Translations under genes and position numbers: made by a program | Origin: Candidatus Woesearchaeota archaeon | GTDB taxonomy: Archaea; Nanobdellota; Nanobdellia; Woesearchaeales; JAGVYO01 | Reading direction: 5' to 3' | NCBI GenBank assembly: GCA_018303225.1 | Contig: JAGVYO010000020.1 | Span: 1 to 23,871 of the forward strand | DNA: 23,871 nucleotides | Shown: piece by piece, positions 1 to 7,846 of the stretch | Layout of the letters: each line of letters begins with the position of its first letter | How positions within the stretch are numbered: position 1 is the first letter of the stretch | The notes under the pieces: generated by a model | Databases searched by the model: none | What the model was told of the DNA's origin: nothing | Seen by the model: the letters and a program-made list of their open reading frames with translations, nothing else

Positions 1-2
1 TC

Positions 3-392
3 CGCATCTGCCCAAAATGCAAGTCCGCAAACATCCGCATGGACAAATCGACGATGCAGCAGCTGGGCGCGCTGCCGACGATGTACATCTGCAACGCATG
101 CGGCCACTCTGGCTACAGCTTTCCCGAAGTCACCGCAGATCGGCTTGAAAAGTTCAGCAAAGAAATAAAATCCGCACCAAAAAAGAAAAATGGAGAATCC
201 GAACTGGTGGATACCGCATACGGCAAGTTTGAGGTCAGGTTCATCTGGAAATTCAGCGCACCTTTTCTGATAGTGGCAGCAGCAATCCTTTTCCTATCCG
301 GGGAATCCCCGCCTATAGCCCTCGGGCTTCTGCTGCTTGGGTTAATAACCGGCTACATCACCTTCTTCAAGAAAAGAAAATTAAGAGAATAA
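3..392 (+). CDS. Zinc-ribbon membrane protein (5' end outside window)
   Basis: The frame is open to the left edge of the window. Before the first in-frame ATG (39) it already encodes a CPKC knuckle, and a second knuckle CNACGHSGY follows about 25 residues later, so the gene begins upstream and 39 is not the start. The two CxxC pairs form a zinc ribbon. The middle is charged, and the C-terminal third has two hydrophobic stretches separated by a short turn (FLIVAAAILFL and IALGLLLLGLITGY), ending in a basic KKRK tail, as in a helical hairpin anchored in the membrane. Its stop lies 3 nt from the end of the convergent fttA gene. The function is unknown; small zinc-ribbon membrane proteins are common in archaea and no partner can be inferred here. 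Confidence 0.7.
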   Translation, partial: RICPKCKSANIRMDKSTMQQLGALPTMYICNACGHSGYSFPEVTADRLEKFSKEIKSAPKKKNGESELVDTAYGKFEVRFIWKFSAPFLIVAAAILFLSGESPPIALGLLLLGLITGYITFFKKRKLRE

Positions 393-395
393 TCC

Positions 396-2291
396 TTACT
401 TGACCCGTATCGTCTCGAGATTCTTCGGCGCAATTGTTTCAATTCGGTAGGCCTTGTGGATCGAGCTTGCCAGGTCCAGGCAGCGGGTGTTCTCGCCATG
501 GTTCACCAGCACTTTCTTCGGCCGGGGGTCGCAGCGGTGGACAAAATTCAATAGTTCCTTGCGCGGCGAGTGGCCCGAAAAACCTTCCACGGTCTCGATG
601 CGCATGCGTATGTTCAGCATCTCCGGCTTTGCCATGGAGCCCATGTTAATCTCGTGCATGCCGCGCTGGATCCGCCTTCCCAGCGAGCCTTCGCCCTGGT
701 AGGTCACAAAAATCAGCGTGTTTTTAGGATTCTCTCCCAGCATCTTGAGGTACTCAACAGAAGGGCCACCGACCAGCATCCCCGAAGTCGCCAATATCAA
801 ACACGGTCCGGTCTCCTCAACGATCTGCTTGCGTTCCTTGACGCTGCCCACCTCCTTGAATACAGGAGATAAAAACGGGTTCTGATCCTTGTGGAAGATC
901 TGCTTGCGGACATTGCTGTTCAGGAATTCCGGATAGGCCGTATGGATGGCAGTGATATCCCAGACCATGCCGTCAATGAAGACCTTCAGCTCATCGCTGA
1001 GTTTCTTGTTCCGGATCGCGTTCTCGATGATCACTAGCACTTCCTGCGCACGGCCAGAACCGAGCGTCGGCACCAATACTTTTCCGCCGGCCTGGATGGT
1101 ATCGGTGATGATAGCTACAAATTTGTCCTCGGATTCCTGCCGGGAAGGGCTGAGACATTCTTTTCCGCCGTAGGTGGACTCGATCATCAGCGTTTCCAGG
1201 CGGGGGAACCGGGTGACCGCGGGATCCAGCAATTGCGTAAAGCCATATTTCAGGTCGCCGGTGTAAAGAAGGTTATGCAGGCCGTTGCCGACATGCAGGT
1301 GCACCATCGCGCTTCCGAGGATATGGCCGGCATTGTACAGCGTAATCCGTACGTCCGGGGTGATGTCCGTGACCTCTTCATAATCCAGCGTGATGGTGTG
1401 CTTGACCTGCTCTTTCACGTCATCCGCCGAATACGGCGGCTCTTTGCCGTCGTTTTTCGCGATCTTTATCAGATCCAGCTGCATCAGCGCCGAGACATCC
1501 CGCGTAGGTGCCGTGCAGTAGACAGGGCCGCGGTAGCCGTACTTGAACAGGTAAGGTACAAAACCGACGTGGTCCATGTGAGAATGGCTGACAATGACAG
1601 CGTCCAGCTGCTTGATATCAAATTCCGGGGCCTCCAGATACGGGTAAGCCTCGGTGTCCGACGCCACGTTGATGCCGCAATCCAGCAAAATTCGCGATTC
1701 TGGAGTCTGCAGCAGCATGCAGCTTCTTCCCACCTGGCGCGCACCGCCCAGATAGCTGACCCTGACCCATTCGTTCTTCTTCTCCCGCATCCAGCCGTCA
1801 TAGATGCGATGGCCTACCTTATCCAGGAATTTTCTGCGGTAGTCCGAATGCTGGTACAATACCGCCCGGACATTCTCAATCAGCTTGGAGCGGATGGCCG
1901 GCTTGCGCTTGATCAACGGCACCCATAAGGTCTTGGCGCGGATGTCGCGCAGGAAAGCGCCCTGTTTCCCGATGGCCAGACCCGGTTTTTCCGCCTCGAT
2001 CACCACCTGGGAGCGCTGCGGATCGAACAATACCTGGTCGATGCCCGCTTCTTCAGGGATGATGGCCCTGATCTCCTTCTCAGCCTTCTCCATGTCCAAT
2101 GTGACAGACGGATCCGGCCTTAATTCAACGCGTTTCTTGATGGCGTCCACCACCTGCTTGATGACGCCATTGTTGTTCAGGAAGAAGTCCGCATCCTTGG
2201 TGTAGAGGACTATATTGGCTGCTTCAAACGCGGCCTCGCTGATCTTGTCAGCGGGCAGGTACTTCATGATTTCTTTTATGATTTCACTCAT
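396..2291 (-). CDS. fttA: Beta-CASP ribonuclease FttA / aCPSF1, transcription termination factor
   Basis: This is a metallo-beta-lactamase/beta-CASP nuclease of the archaeal CPSF1 family. Family knowledge: it cleaves nascent RNA and ends transcription together with RNA polymerase and Spt4-Spt5. At 631 residues it has the usual full length. The N-terminal 140 or so residues match the paired KH-type RNA-binding region, with a GKQGAFLRDI loop. The zinc motif HSHMDH lies near residue 237, GHILGSA near 320, TGDLKYG near 345, SGHSPRKEL near 575 and the closing VNHGE near 598, so all expected catalytic motifs are present. It lies 59 nt downstream of psmB on the same strand, and the two probably share the psmB promoter. 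Identification is firm; operon membership is inferred. Confidence 0.96.
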   Translation of the reverse strand: MSEIIKEIMKYLPADKISEAAFEAANIVLYTKDADFFLNNNGVIKQVVDAIKKRVELRPDPSVTLDMEKAEKEIRAIIPEEAGIDQVLFDPQRSQVVIEAEKPGLAIGKQGAFLRDIRAKTLWVPLIKRKPAIRSKLIENVRAVLYQHSDYRRKFLDKVGHRIYDGWMREKKNEWVRVSYLGGARQVGRSCMLLQTPESRILLDCGINVASDTEAYPYLEAPEFDIKQLDAVIVSHSHMDHVGFVPYLFKYGYRGPVYCTAPTRDVSALMQLDLIKIAKNDGKEPPYSADDVKEQVKHTITLDYEEVTDITPDVRITLYNAGHILGSAMVHLHVGNGLHNLLYTGDLKYGFTQLLDPAVTRFPRLETLMIESTYGGKECLSPSRQESEDKFVAIITDTIQAGGKVLVPTLGSGRAQEVLVIIENAIRNKKLSDELKVFIDGMVWDITAIHTAYPEFLNSNVRKQIFHKDQNPFLSPVFKEVGSVKERKQIVEETGPCLILATSGMLVGGPSVEYLKMLGENPKNTLIFVTYQGEGSLGRRIQRGMHEINMGSMAKPEMLNIRMRIETVEGFSGHSPRKELLNFVHRCDPRPKKVLVNHGENTRCLDLASSIHKAYRIETIAPKNLETIRVK

Positions 2292-2350
2292 CGTGCATTC
2301 ACTAGAACAGTTTTAAGAGGCAAGTATATCAGCCGGGGCAGAATATTTCC

Positions 2351-2995
2351 TTAGGCTTCAATGCTCATGTCGATTTCTTTGCTTAAATGATGCTTAACGC
2401 CGTCTTTGGTGATTGTGACTACATCCACACCGTTTCCGGACGCGATATCCCGCTGGACCGCTGCATTGATGGCCTTCACGCCCAATTTGACGCCTTCCTC
2501 GACGCTCAAATCCTTCTTGAACAAGGTCTCCAGGACACCATAGGCCATGACGCTTCCTGAACCGGAAGAGACATACTCATCGCACGGCACAATCGAGCCG
2601 TCGGCGCCCACATCATATGCGTAAAAGCCCGTGTCGTCCTTTCCGCCAATCACAAAATGCGAAATGCCCGGGATCATGCTCATCCGCCGGATGTTGTTAT
2701 AGACCATATTGGCCAACAGGTTGGTAGCCTCCTTGACCGTAGCTTCCCGCTTGGTACGGATCTTCTTCAGTTCCAGCTCGGCCCTGATTAATTTGACCAG
2801 CAGCTGGACATCTGACACCGTACCCGCTACCGTAACCGCGATGTTGTCCGTAATAGGGATGATCTTCTGGAATTTCTTATAAGAAACCAGATAGCCCGAG
2901 GTGACCCGCTTATCGGCACAAAGGACAATGCCGTCTCTGCAGACAATGGCTACCGTCGTTGTCCCGGTCTTCATGTATTCTTTTTCATCACTCAT
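2351..2995 (-). CDS. psmB: Proteasome beta subunit (20S core, catalytic)
   Basis: This is the N-terminal-nucleophile protease subunit forming the inner beta rings of the archaeal 20S proteasome. An 11-residue propeptide ends in Gly, followed by the TTTVAI start of the mature chain, so the catalytic threonine is residue 12. Counting from it, Asp17 and Lys33 of the active site are in place, and the SGSGS segment characteristic of the fold is present near residue 142. The 214-residue length is normal. A strong TATA box lies 60-70 bp upstream and gives a leader of about 35 nt without a clear Shine-Dalgarno sequence. The gene is followed by fttA, tying protein turnover to RNA 3'-end formation in one unit. 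The alpha subunit is not in this window. Confidence 0.97.
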   Translation of the reverse strand: MSDEKEYMKTGTTTVAIVCRDGIVLCADKRVTSGYLVSYKKFQKIIPITDNIAVTVAGTVSDVQLLVKLIRAELELKKIRTKREATVKEATNLLANMVYNNIRRMSMIPGISHFVIGGKDDTGFYAYDVGADGSIVPCDEYVSSGSGSVMAYGVLETLFKKDLSVEEGVKLGVKAINAAVQRDIASGNGVDVVTITKDGVKHHLSKEIDMSIEA

Positions 2996-3052
2996 GTGAA
3001 TCGCTCAGAAGCATTCGCCAGAAGTATTATTGCATCCGGTAAATGCGGTGGG

Positions 3053-3063
3053 GGTATATAAAG
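3053..3063 (-). promoter_or_regulatory. TATA box of the psmB-fttA unit
   Basis: On the minus strand this reads CTTTATATACC, a near-consensus archaeal TATA box, 58-68 nt upstream of the psmB ATG. Transcription should begin near 3030. Confidence 0.7.
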
Positions 3064-3067
3064 GTTA

Positions 3068-3117
3068 CGAAAATCCTGAAGATTTTCGGACCCCAGAAAG
3101 CTTTCGCTTTCGCTGGG
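3068..3117 (-). terminator. Two adjacent hairpins after the methyltransferase gene
   Basis: CGAAAATC (3068-3075) pairs perfectly with GATTTTCG (3081-3088) around a 5-nt loop. CCCAG (3092-3096) pairs with CTGGG (3113-3117), with a further AAAG/CTTT pairing inside. They lie just downstream of the leftward methyltransferase gene and just upstream of the psmB promoter, which suits a transcription barrier. A run of U follows only weakly, so the termination role is inferred. Confidence 0.45.
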
Positions 3118-3148
3118 TTGCGGAAAAATGTTAGTTGTTAAACGGTAG

Positions 3149-3892
3149 CTATCTTCTTTGCTCTGGTCTTACTTCACTCCATGTCCCCTTGGGACTCTGA
3201 AATGGCTCCAAAATAGTCCGGTAATCAGCAGCATAAAATAACCTCTGCAAAAAGGAGTCAAATGTCCTATATGTTGCCGGATCGTTGCGCGGTGTTGGCA
3301 GATAGCCTACACCTCCCTCTTCGTGGCGCAAAAGAAAGCCACTTTGCACAATATGCTCACCCAGCTTCTGCTGCAGCATAGGAAGCGACGGATAAACAAC
3401 GATCTTTCCCTTTTCTTTGTCGACCAGGCGCAGTGCCTCCCTGATATAAAAATCGGCCTGCTTCCGTATCCTTTGTTCGAACTCAGTAAATGCTGGACTG
3501 GGGGTTCCTCCCTCTGTTTCAAGCTCTTCCCTAAAGGCATCAAATATGCCCGAAAAACCTCCGTAAAGTACCGGAAAGAAATGCGCAACAACCAGATCAA
3601 AAGAGCCGTCTCTGAAGGGCAATGAACCATCTGATTGCCCTTGGGCATAATGACCCGCCTTTGCCCCATAGTGGGTACCCGAATTAAAGCGAGTATCCAA
3701 TGCCACGGCTGATTTTCCATTCTTACGAAGGTGATTGACAAGAGCTGCATTTGGGCCTGCACCTATGTCCAACACTTTGCCATCAATGCTCCCAAGAGAG
3801 AGTCCAAGGCTTCCTAGCTGCTCTCCTACAGGATTTTCCTCAGTATTCCTGACATCAATCAGTGCCATTATTTGATTTTCAGCGTTTTGCAT
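3149..3892 (-). CDS. Class I SAM-dependent methyltransferase, substrate unknown
   Basis: The product is 247 residues. Motif I of a Rossmann-fold methyltransferase is visible as LDIGAGPNAALVNHL near residue 42, followed by an acidic end of strand 2 (VALDTRF) and motif IV-like DLVVAHFFPVLYGG near residue 105. The C-terminal half (Phe/Arg-rich, ending SEVRPEQRR) has no family motif I can name, so the substrate cannot be assigned. The start at 3892 lacks a good Shine-Dalgarno sequence; an in-frame ATG at 3868 (MALIDVRN) is possible. The gene follows the unknown protein at 3949-4470 by 56 nt on the same strand and probably shares its promoter. Two hairpins follow it. Confidence 0.75.
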   Translation of the reverse strand: MQNAENQIMALIDVRNTEENPVGEQLGSLGLSLGSIDGKVLDIGAGPNAALVNHLRKNGKSAVALDTRFNSGTHYGAKAGHYAQGQSDGSLPFRDGSFDLVVAHFFPVLYGGFSGIFDAFREELETEGGTPSPAFTEFEQRIRKQADFYIREALRLVDKEKGKIVVYPSLPMLQQKLGEHIVQSGFLLRHEEGGVGYLPTPRNDPATYRTFDSFLQRLFYAADYRTILEPFQSPKGTWSEVRPEQRR

Positions 3893-3948
3893 GTTAGCCT
3901 ATTGCCTTCTGGCCCTATCCCTATTGTACTGCATCAAGACATGCATAA

Positions 3949-4470
3949 TCAGATCCTGCCCTGAAGGATGGACTGAATCGTCAAAAAAAGGCGCAGTTGT
4001 ACGTCATTCTCCTGCTGAAAGTGCTGTAGCACGTCAACAAGCACGTCCTGGATACCACCCGACGTTTCGTAAGGTGCCTCCTTCTTTGAAGGAGGTTCTG
4101 TTACTGCCCGATAAAGGCCTGTTGTGGAAGAATCTGTCGAAAAATCCACCCCCAAGGTGTGAGGATGATTTGCTTTATAGCCCGCCAAAAATCCGGGCAC
4201 CGTCATCTGGCCGGTCGCCATATGAATTGCATCTGCAATCAACTGCTCAGGGTCATCTGAAGAATGGTGAACGACACCGATAGGCATTTCTCCCAAGGCA
4301 TTGTTTTTAGGCACAAGAAAAAATTGAATGTCTCCCCTACACCTTGGTGCGTCTCCGTCGATAGGTCTGGCATGAACGCTGATCCCAACACCGCCGTAAT
4401 GCGGGAAAGAGTCTGCCATCTGTTTTGGAAAGAGGAATGTCCTCAATACAGGTTGTGGTGTGTAGTCCAT
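3949..4470 (-). CDS. Conserved-looking protein of unknown function, 173 residues
   Basis: I do not recognise this protein. The frame is open a little further, to a TTG at 4485, but the ATG at 4470 (MDYTPQPVLRTF) is preferred because AGGAGAG sits 6 nt before it and because a TATA box at 4487-4500 would overlap the longer version. The protein looks soluble, with no signal peptide or membrane segment. It is rich in His and Asp in the middle (VVHHSSDDPEQLIADAIHMA) and ends in a Gln-rich helix (VLQHFQQENDVQLRLFL). It is the first gene of a two-gene unit with a methyltransferase, so it may be a partner or share a substrate with that enzyme; this is inference only. Confidence 0.6.
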   Translation of the reverse strand: MDYTPQPVLRTFLFPKQMADSFPHYGGVGISVHARPIDGDAPRCRGDIQFFLVPKNNALGEMPIGVVHHSSDDPEQLIADAIHMATGQMTVPGFLAGYKANHPHTLGVDFSTDSSTTGLYRAVTEPPSKKEAPYETSGGIQDVLVDVLQHFQQENDVQLRLFLTIQSILQGRI

Positions 4471-4486
4471 AAAATCTCTCCTCAAG

Positions 4487-4500
4487 AATATTTAAAAAAT
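4487..4500 (-). promoter_or_regulatory. TATA box of the unknown-protein/methyltransferase unit
   Basis: The minus strand reads ATTTTTTAAATATT, centred about 24 nt before the ATG at 4470. This supports that ATG rather than the upstream TTG, and suggests a leaderless or nearly leaderless transcript. Confidence 0.55.
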
Positions 4501-4513
4501 TTGGAACTTATTT

Positions 4514-5278
4514 TTAAGCTTTTCCGTTAGAGTCAACCAGCCGCTCCAGCGCAGCGACCGTGAACGGGCTGCGGATCCAGACCGCGGTATCGTAGCCTGG
4601 CGAGGTCTCGTCGGAAGTGATGAAAAAGATCATCTGCTCGGAATCGATGCTGACAAAGCGCATCGGGTAGGACAGCGGCTTTACTTTGGCGCCTTCCATC
4701 TTTGCATCTTCCCGCAGGGTCAGGACCTTGACCCGGATGCCCCGCTTGGAAAGGGTCCCCATGGCGGCATGCAGCAGCTTCGCCTTCCGGTCAAACCCGG
4801 TTTCTGTGGTGGCCACCACCACGGACTTCTTGGCATCCTGCAGCATGTTCTTGATGGCGCCGTAAATCTGATCGCGGCCCCGCAGGGAATTGGAGATCTT
4901 CTCCACGTCCACGTGCTCGATGCCCGAATGGTGCAGCAATTCAAGCTCCCGGAAGACATCCGTGCCCTTGATCTCGTCGAGCATGCGCAGGCTGACATCC
5001 GTCTCTTTGTTCAGGTGCTTCTTCACCCGCTCGATGATCTCCTCGGGCTGCACCGCAATGTATTTGATCGGCTTCCCGATCTTCATGATGATGAAATTCT
5101 TCTTCTCCAAAGTTTCGAGAACGTCATAGCACCTGGAACGCGGCACGCCGGAGATGTCCGCCAGTTCGCCGGCCGTGGCGATGCCCCTGGACAGCAGGGC
5201 CGTCCATATCTTCACTTCATAGATGTTCAGGCTGAAATCGCGCTTCAGGCGGTGTAAAAATTCTTTTTGGACAATCAT
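4514..5278 (-). CDS. TrmB-family transcriptional regulator
   Basis: At 254 residues this is a member of the archaeal TrmB family, which are winged-helix DNA-binding proteins that often sense sugars or other small molecules. The N-terminal 75 residues show the typical helix-turn-helix: LNIYEVKIWTALLSRG, then TAGELADISGVPRSRCYDVL, then a wing LEKKNFIIMKIGKPIKYIAV. A helical linker follows (about 80-125). The C-terminal half resembles the phospholipase-D-like effector domain of the family: GRDQIYGAIKNMLQDAKKSVVVATT, and a late ISFFI-like strand before SPGYDTAVWIRS. A full sugar-binding extension is not apparent. It is transcribed alone from its own TATA box about 28 nt upstream of the ATG, so the mRNA is probably leaderless. 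The target is unknown; autoregulation is possible given a palindrome upstream. Confidence 0.88.
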   Translation of the reverse strand: MIVQKEFLHRLKRDFSLNIYEVKIWTALLSRGIATAGELADISGVPRSRCYDVLETLEKKNFIIMKIGKPIKYIAVQPEEIIERVKKHLNKETDVSLRMLDEIKGTDVFRELELLHHSGIEHVDVEKISNSLRGRDQIYGAIKNMLQDAKKSVVVATTETGFDRKAKLLHAAMGTLSKRGIRVKVLTLREDAKMEGAKVKPLSYPMRFVSIDSEQMIFFITSDETSPGYDTAVWIRSPFTVAALERLVDSNGKA

Positions 5279-5300
5279 GAGGTAGGGGAAGATTACAGAC

Positions 5301-5310
5301 TTTTTAAACC
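5301..5310 (-). promoter_or_regulatory. TATA box of the TrmB-family regulator gene
   Basis: The minus strand reads GGTTTAAAAA, centred about 28 nt before the ATG at 5278. This spacing implies a leaderless mRNA. Confidence 0.6.
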
Positions 5311-5322
5311 TTTCTGTCTATT

Positions 5323-5338
5323 ATTACTAAAAAGTAAT
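5323..5338. repeat. 6-bp inverted repeat ATTACT/AGTAAT upstream of the regulator promoter
   Basis: ATTACT (5323-5328) and AGTAAT (5333-5338) are separated by AAAA. The site lies between the stop of the surface-protein gene and the TATA box of the regulator gene. It could be an operator for the regulator, or an A/T-rich hairpin ending the upstream transcript; sequence alone cannot separate these. Confidence 0.4.
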
Positions 5339-5354
5339 GAAAATAAAAAAGAAA

Positions 5355-6395
5355 TTAAGGCCTTCGGCGCCTTGCCCAGGCCGCGACCAGCACGATCGCC
5401 ACGATGATGACCAGCACTTCCAGCCCGATCAGGAGGGGCAGGGTCATGGAGCCGCCAAAGATGCTTGCTGATTCAGCGGTCTCGTCCGGCTGCGCTACCA
5501 CTACAGGCTGCGTGACCGTAGGCTGCGTAGTCGGAGGCTGCTGCACCACAACCGTGGTGTCCTGCTGCGGCGTTGCCGGCTTGGCAGGCTCGCAGGCCTC
5601 TACATTCAGCGGAAGGTTTTTCTCCACAAATCGGCCGCCCTTGTCATAGGTCGCGCGGACATTGATCTGGTATTCCGATGCTTCGGCATCCTTTGATACG
5701 GTCAAAGGGATGCTCTTGGAATACTTGCTGTCCGAGTCGAACGGGTCATCGTCCATCTCAAAGCTGTCCTGGAACGCGAGGCCCAACTCCACGTTGGTGA
5801 CCCGCACCACAACATCTTCCTTGCTGGTGCCGATGTTCACGATGTTAAGGTCCACTTGGGTGTTCCGGCTGCACTTCAGGTTGCTGGTAAGCAGTTCGGC
5901 TCTCCGCAGCAGCAGCTCATGGGTCTCCTTGTCCACCTTGATGGTCCTCTCTTCTGTAATCGTGTGGACCGTGTTGTTGGTGTCGGTTCCCCGGACTTCA
6001 ATCTTGAGGTCAAAACTCTTGTCCTCTACTTCCAGAGGAATGGAAAATTCGAGGGTGACCGATTCTTCGTCCCCGGGCTCCAGATCAAACTCATCCGGCT
6101 CGTCATCCGGGTCCAGGTCGTCATCGTCATCAATTCCGTCGATAAAAGCGGTTACTTCGATATCCTCGATATCAAGGCCGCCGGTCTTCGGGAAGATGTT
6201 CTCCACATCAAACTCGATCTCGACCGTGTCTTCCGGCTTCACGTCAACGGTTCCGGAATCCTTGTCGCCATTGACATAGGCCTTAAAACTGTTGATCTTC
6301 AACATGCTCGCGGTTTGCGCACTCACTACCGAGAGTAAAAATACGGCTAGAATAGCCCCCAACATTAGTTTTGTAGTCTTATTGATTTTGACCAC
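5355..6395 (-). CDS. COG1361-like secreted surface protein with C-terminal membrane anchor
   Basis: At 346 residues, the protein has an N-terminal signal peptide (basic KINKTTK, then LMLGAILAVFLLSVVSA, likely cut after AQT), a large ectodomain and a C-terminal hydrophobic helix (LPLLIGLEVLVIIVAIVLVA) followed by RRRR. The ectodomain resembles COG1361-type S-layer or immunoglobulin-like repeats, with phrases such as VEIEFDVENIFPKTGGLDIED, and a very acidic loop (DGIDDDDDLDPDDEPDEFD, about 90-110). A Pro/Thr/Gln-rich stretch (about 275-310) links it to the membrane. The topology suggests a cell-surface protein held by its C-terminus. The start is a GTG at 6395; the TATA box at 6431-6440 gives a leader of about 15 nt. 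The role on the surface is unknown. Confidence 0.82.
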   Translation of the reverse strand: MVKINKTTKLMLGAILAVFLLSVVSAQTASMLKINSFKAYVNGDKDSGTVDVKPEDTVEIEFDVENIFPKTGGLDIEDIEVTAFIDGIDDDDDLDPDDEPDEFDLEPGDEESVTLEFSIPLEVEDKSFDLKIEVRGTDTNNTVHTITEERTIKVDKETHELLLRRAELLTSNLKCSRNTQVDLNIVNIGTSKEDVVVRVTNVELGLAFQDSFEMDDDPFDSDSKYSKSIPLTVSKDAEASEYQINVRATYDKGGRFVEKNLPLNVEACEPAKPATPQQDTTVVVQQPPTTQPTVTQPVVVAQPDETAESASIFGGSMTLPLLIGLEVLVIIVAIVLVAAWARRRRP

Positions 6396-6430
6396 CTCGC
6401 AGTCACTTCAGTAGGACGGAAAAGATACTA

Positions 6431-6440
6431 GTATTTAAAT
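6431..6440 (-). promoter_or_regulatory. TATA box of the surface-protein gene
   Basis: The minus strand reads ATTTAAATAC, about 40 nt before the GTG at 6395. Transcription should begin near 6410. Confidence 0.6.
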
Positions 6441-6546
6441 CTTTTGCTATTTACCAATGGTAACGCTGGACAAAGAGTAGGGGGAAGGGCTCTCATTGTC
6501 AAAAGGAGACCCAATGGAATTGCAGGTGTCTTCTGCAGAAAATGCT

Positions 6547-7404
6547 TTATCCAAATTTAATCCCCGCTTTGCTGAACTCCTCGATAAGACGGCTGTAGAA
6601 GGCAGACACAATCTTCTCCTTCATGAGGATATCCCACGTCCAGAACCACACCTCGATGCCGATCTTGTCCTTCGTCACATTCTGTATAGTGACCTGCGGA
6701 TTCAATGATTTGATATTTCGCGGAATGGTGAAAAAATTCTTCGGCACCTCTAAAAAGCGGCGGACCATGTTCAGCTTTTTCTCTGGCACATTGGGAAGGA
6801 TATTGGGGTTGTCGGTGCAGATCTGTTTGATGATATCCATGGCCTTATTCCGGTCCGAATCCGGCGCGATATCGATGACCAGGACAATCTTGATGAATTC
6901 CCCCCTGCTGTAGTTGATGATCGGTGTCCCTGTGATGAAAGAGAGGTTCGGGAGGGTGATGATTTTCCCGTCCATCGACCGGAATCGGGTCTTCCGGAGC
7001 ATGATGTCTTTGACCTTACACAAGGTGCCGTTCACTTCGACCACATCTTCCTCCCGGAACGGGCGCTCGAAAGAAAGGACGATGCCCGCAGCAATGTTCT
7101 GCAGGATAGGCACGGTCGGCAGCAGCAGCGCGATACCCAGCACTCCCAAGGCAGCCAGGCCCGCCGGGAGATTGAAATGGAGGATGCGCTGAAACGAGAA
7201 ATAGAAGCCAAGCGCGTAAACAGTATACATCACCAGCTTGGAAACCGGCTTGTAGACATCCGGCCGGGTCTTCTGCCGAAGATACTTGATCAGGACGAAG
7301 TTCAGCACGCTGCCGAAGACAAAAGTAAAGATCACAGCGAAGAGAAAGAGGAAAATCTCCGGCCAAGATACGCTTTGCAGAAATGCAGTGTCTAAGGAAA
7401 CCAT
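6547..7404 (-). CDS. Small-conductance mechanosensitive channel, MscS family
   Basis: The product is 285 residues, close to the size of a minimal MscS. It has three predicted transmembrane helices: WPEIFLFLFAVIFTFVFGSVL, VMYTVYALGFYFSF, and the pore helix GLAALGVLGIALLLPTVPILQNIAAGIVLSF. The pore helix is followed by the family hallmark PFREEDVVEVNG and the beta-domain phrase KTRFRSMDGKIITLPNLSFI. The C-terminal alpha/beta vestibule follows (IVLVIDIAPDSDRNKAMDII). The channel would open under membrane tension to release solutes during osmotic downshock. It is a single-gene unit with a TATA box at 7433-7440, about 30 nt before the ATG. The CPA2-type antiporter and MgtC-like protein further right give this window several ion- or membrane-stress genes, but they are not co-transcribed. 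Confidence 0.93.
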   Translation of the reverse strand: MVSLDTAFLQSVSWPEIFLFLFAVIFTFVFGSVLNFVLIKYLRQKTRPDVYKPVSKLVMYTVYALGFYFSFQRILHFNLPAGLAALGVLGIALLLPTVPILQNIAAGIVLSFERPFREEDVVEVNGTLCKVKDIMLRKTRFRSMDGKIITLPNLSFITGTPIINYSRGEFIKIVLVIDIAPDSDRNKAMDIIKQICTDNPNILPNVPEKKLNMVRRFLEVPKNFFTIPRNIKSLNPQVTIQNVTKDKIGIEVWFWTWDILMKEKIVSAFYSRLIEEFSKAGIKFG

Positions 7405-7432
7405 GGGGTCACAACAAGCAATAGGTTAAAAA

Positions 7433-7440
7433 TTATAAAA
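7433..7440 (-). promoter_or_regulatory. TATA box of the MscS-family gene
   Basis: The minus strand reads TTTTATAA, with transcription expected to begin near 7410, a few nucleotides before the ATG at 7404. Confidence 0.55.
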
Positions 7441-7495
7441 AACTTTGGAAAAAAGAGCGTAGCGTAGCTGAAAAAAGGACAAGAACAAGAGTCGC

Positions 7496-7597
7496 CTAGT
7501 AGTCTTCCTGGTCGCCTTCTTCGTCGTCATCCCATCCTGCACGATCCATGTGTCTCATCGGCATCCCTCCATGATGTTTATGATTTCCGGGCTTCAT
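7496..7597 (-). CDS. Candidate small protein, 33 residues, acidic tail
   Basis: This small open frame starts at ATG 7597 (MKPGNHKHHGGMPMRHMDRA) and ends in a strongly acidic stretch with GWDDDEEGDQEDY. A GGAGGG lies 7 nt before an internal ATG (MRHMDRAGWDD, 20 residues), which may be the real start. A TATA-like CTATTTATGG lies near 7640-7650 on the same strand. The His/Met-rich first half with an acidic tail could bind metal, but this is speculation. It lies in the gap between the channel gene and ftsZ. Its coding status is uncertain because of its length. Confidence 0.35.
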   Translation of the reverse strand: MKPGNHKHHGGMPMRHMDRAGWDDDEEGDQEDY

Positions 7598-7813
7598 TCT
7601 GCCGCTGTTGCTCAGCAGCAGCCTTCTTTCCCTTTTACCCCATAAATAGAGGTAAATGGGGCAGAGGAGCCATTTTCACCTTAGGCACAGGAAGAAATCT
7701 TGAAGGGGCCTTATACCAGACCTACTATTTAAGCTTTTCTAGAGTAGGTAAGGTAGGTCAAAAAGACGCTTACACCCCCCTTTCCCAAGCAATCTGCATG
7801 GATATTTTGCTAA

Positions 7814-7839
7814 ATTAATATACAAAAAGCTATATTAAT
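7814..7839. promoter_or_regulatory. 9-bp inverted repeat immediately upstream of the ftsZ TATA box
   Basis: ATTAATATA (7814-7822) and TATATTAAT (7831-7839) form a perfect inverted repeat with an 8-nt spacer. It ends 7 nt before the TATA box, just upstream of where TFB contacts DNA. The position suits an operator for a dimeric regulator, but its A/T richness makes chance more likely than for mixed sequence. Confidence 0.4.
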
Positions 7840-7846
7840 AGTAAGA

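Noticed and set aside
1233..1928. Long open frame (231 codons) on the plus strand inside fttA
   Set aside because: It lies entirely antisense to a clearly conserved nuclease gene, shows no domain-like sequence and arises from the GC-rich codon use of the true frame.
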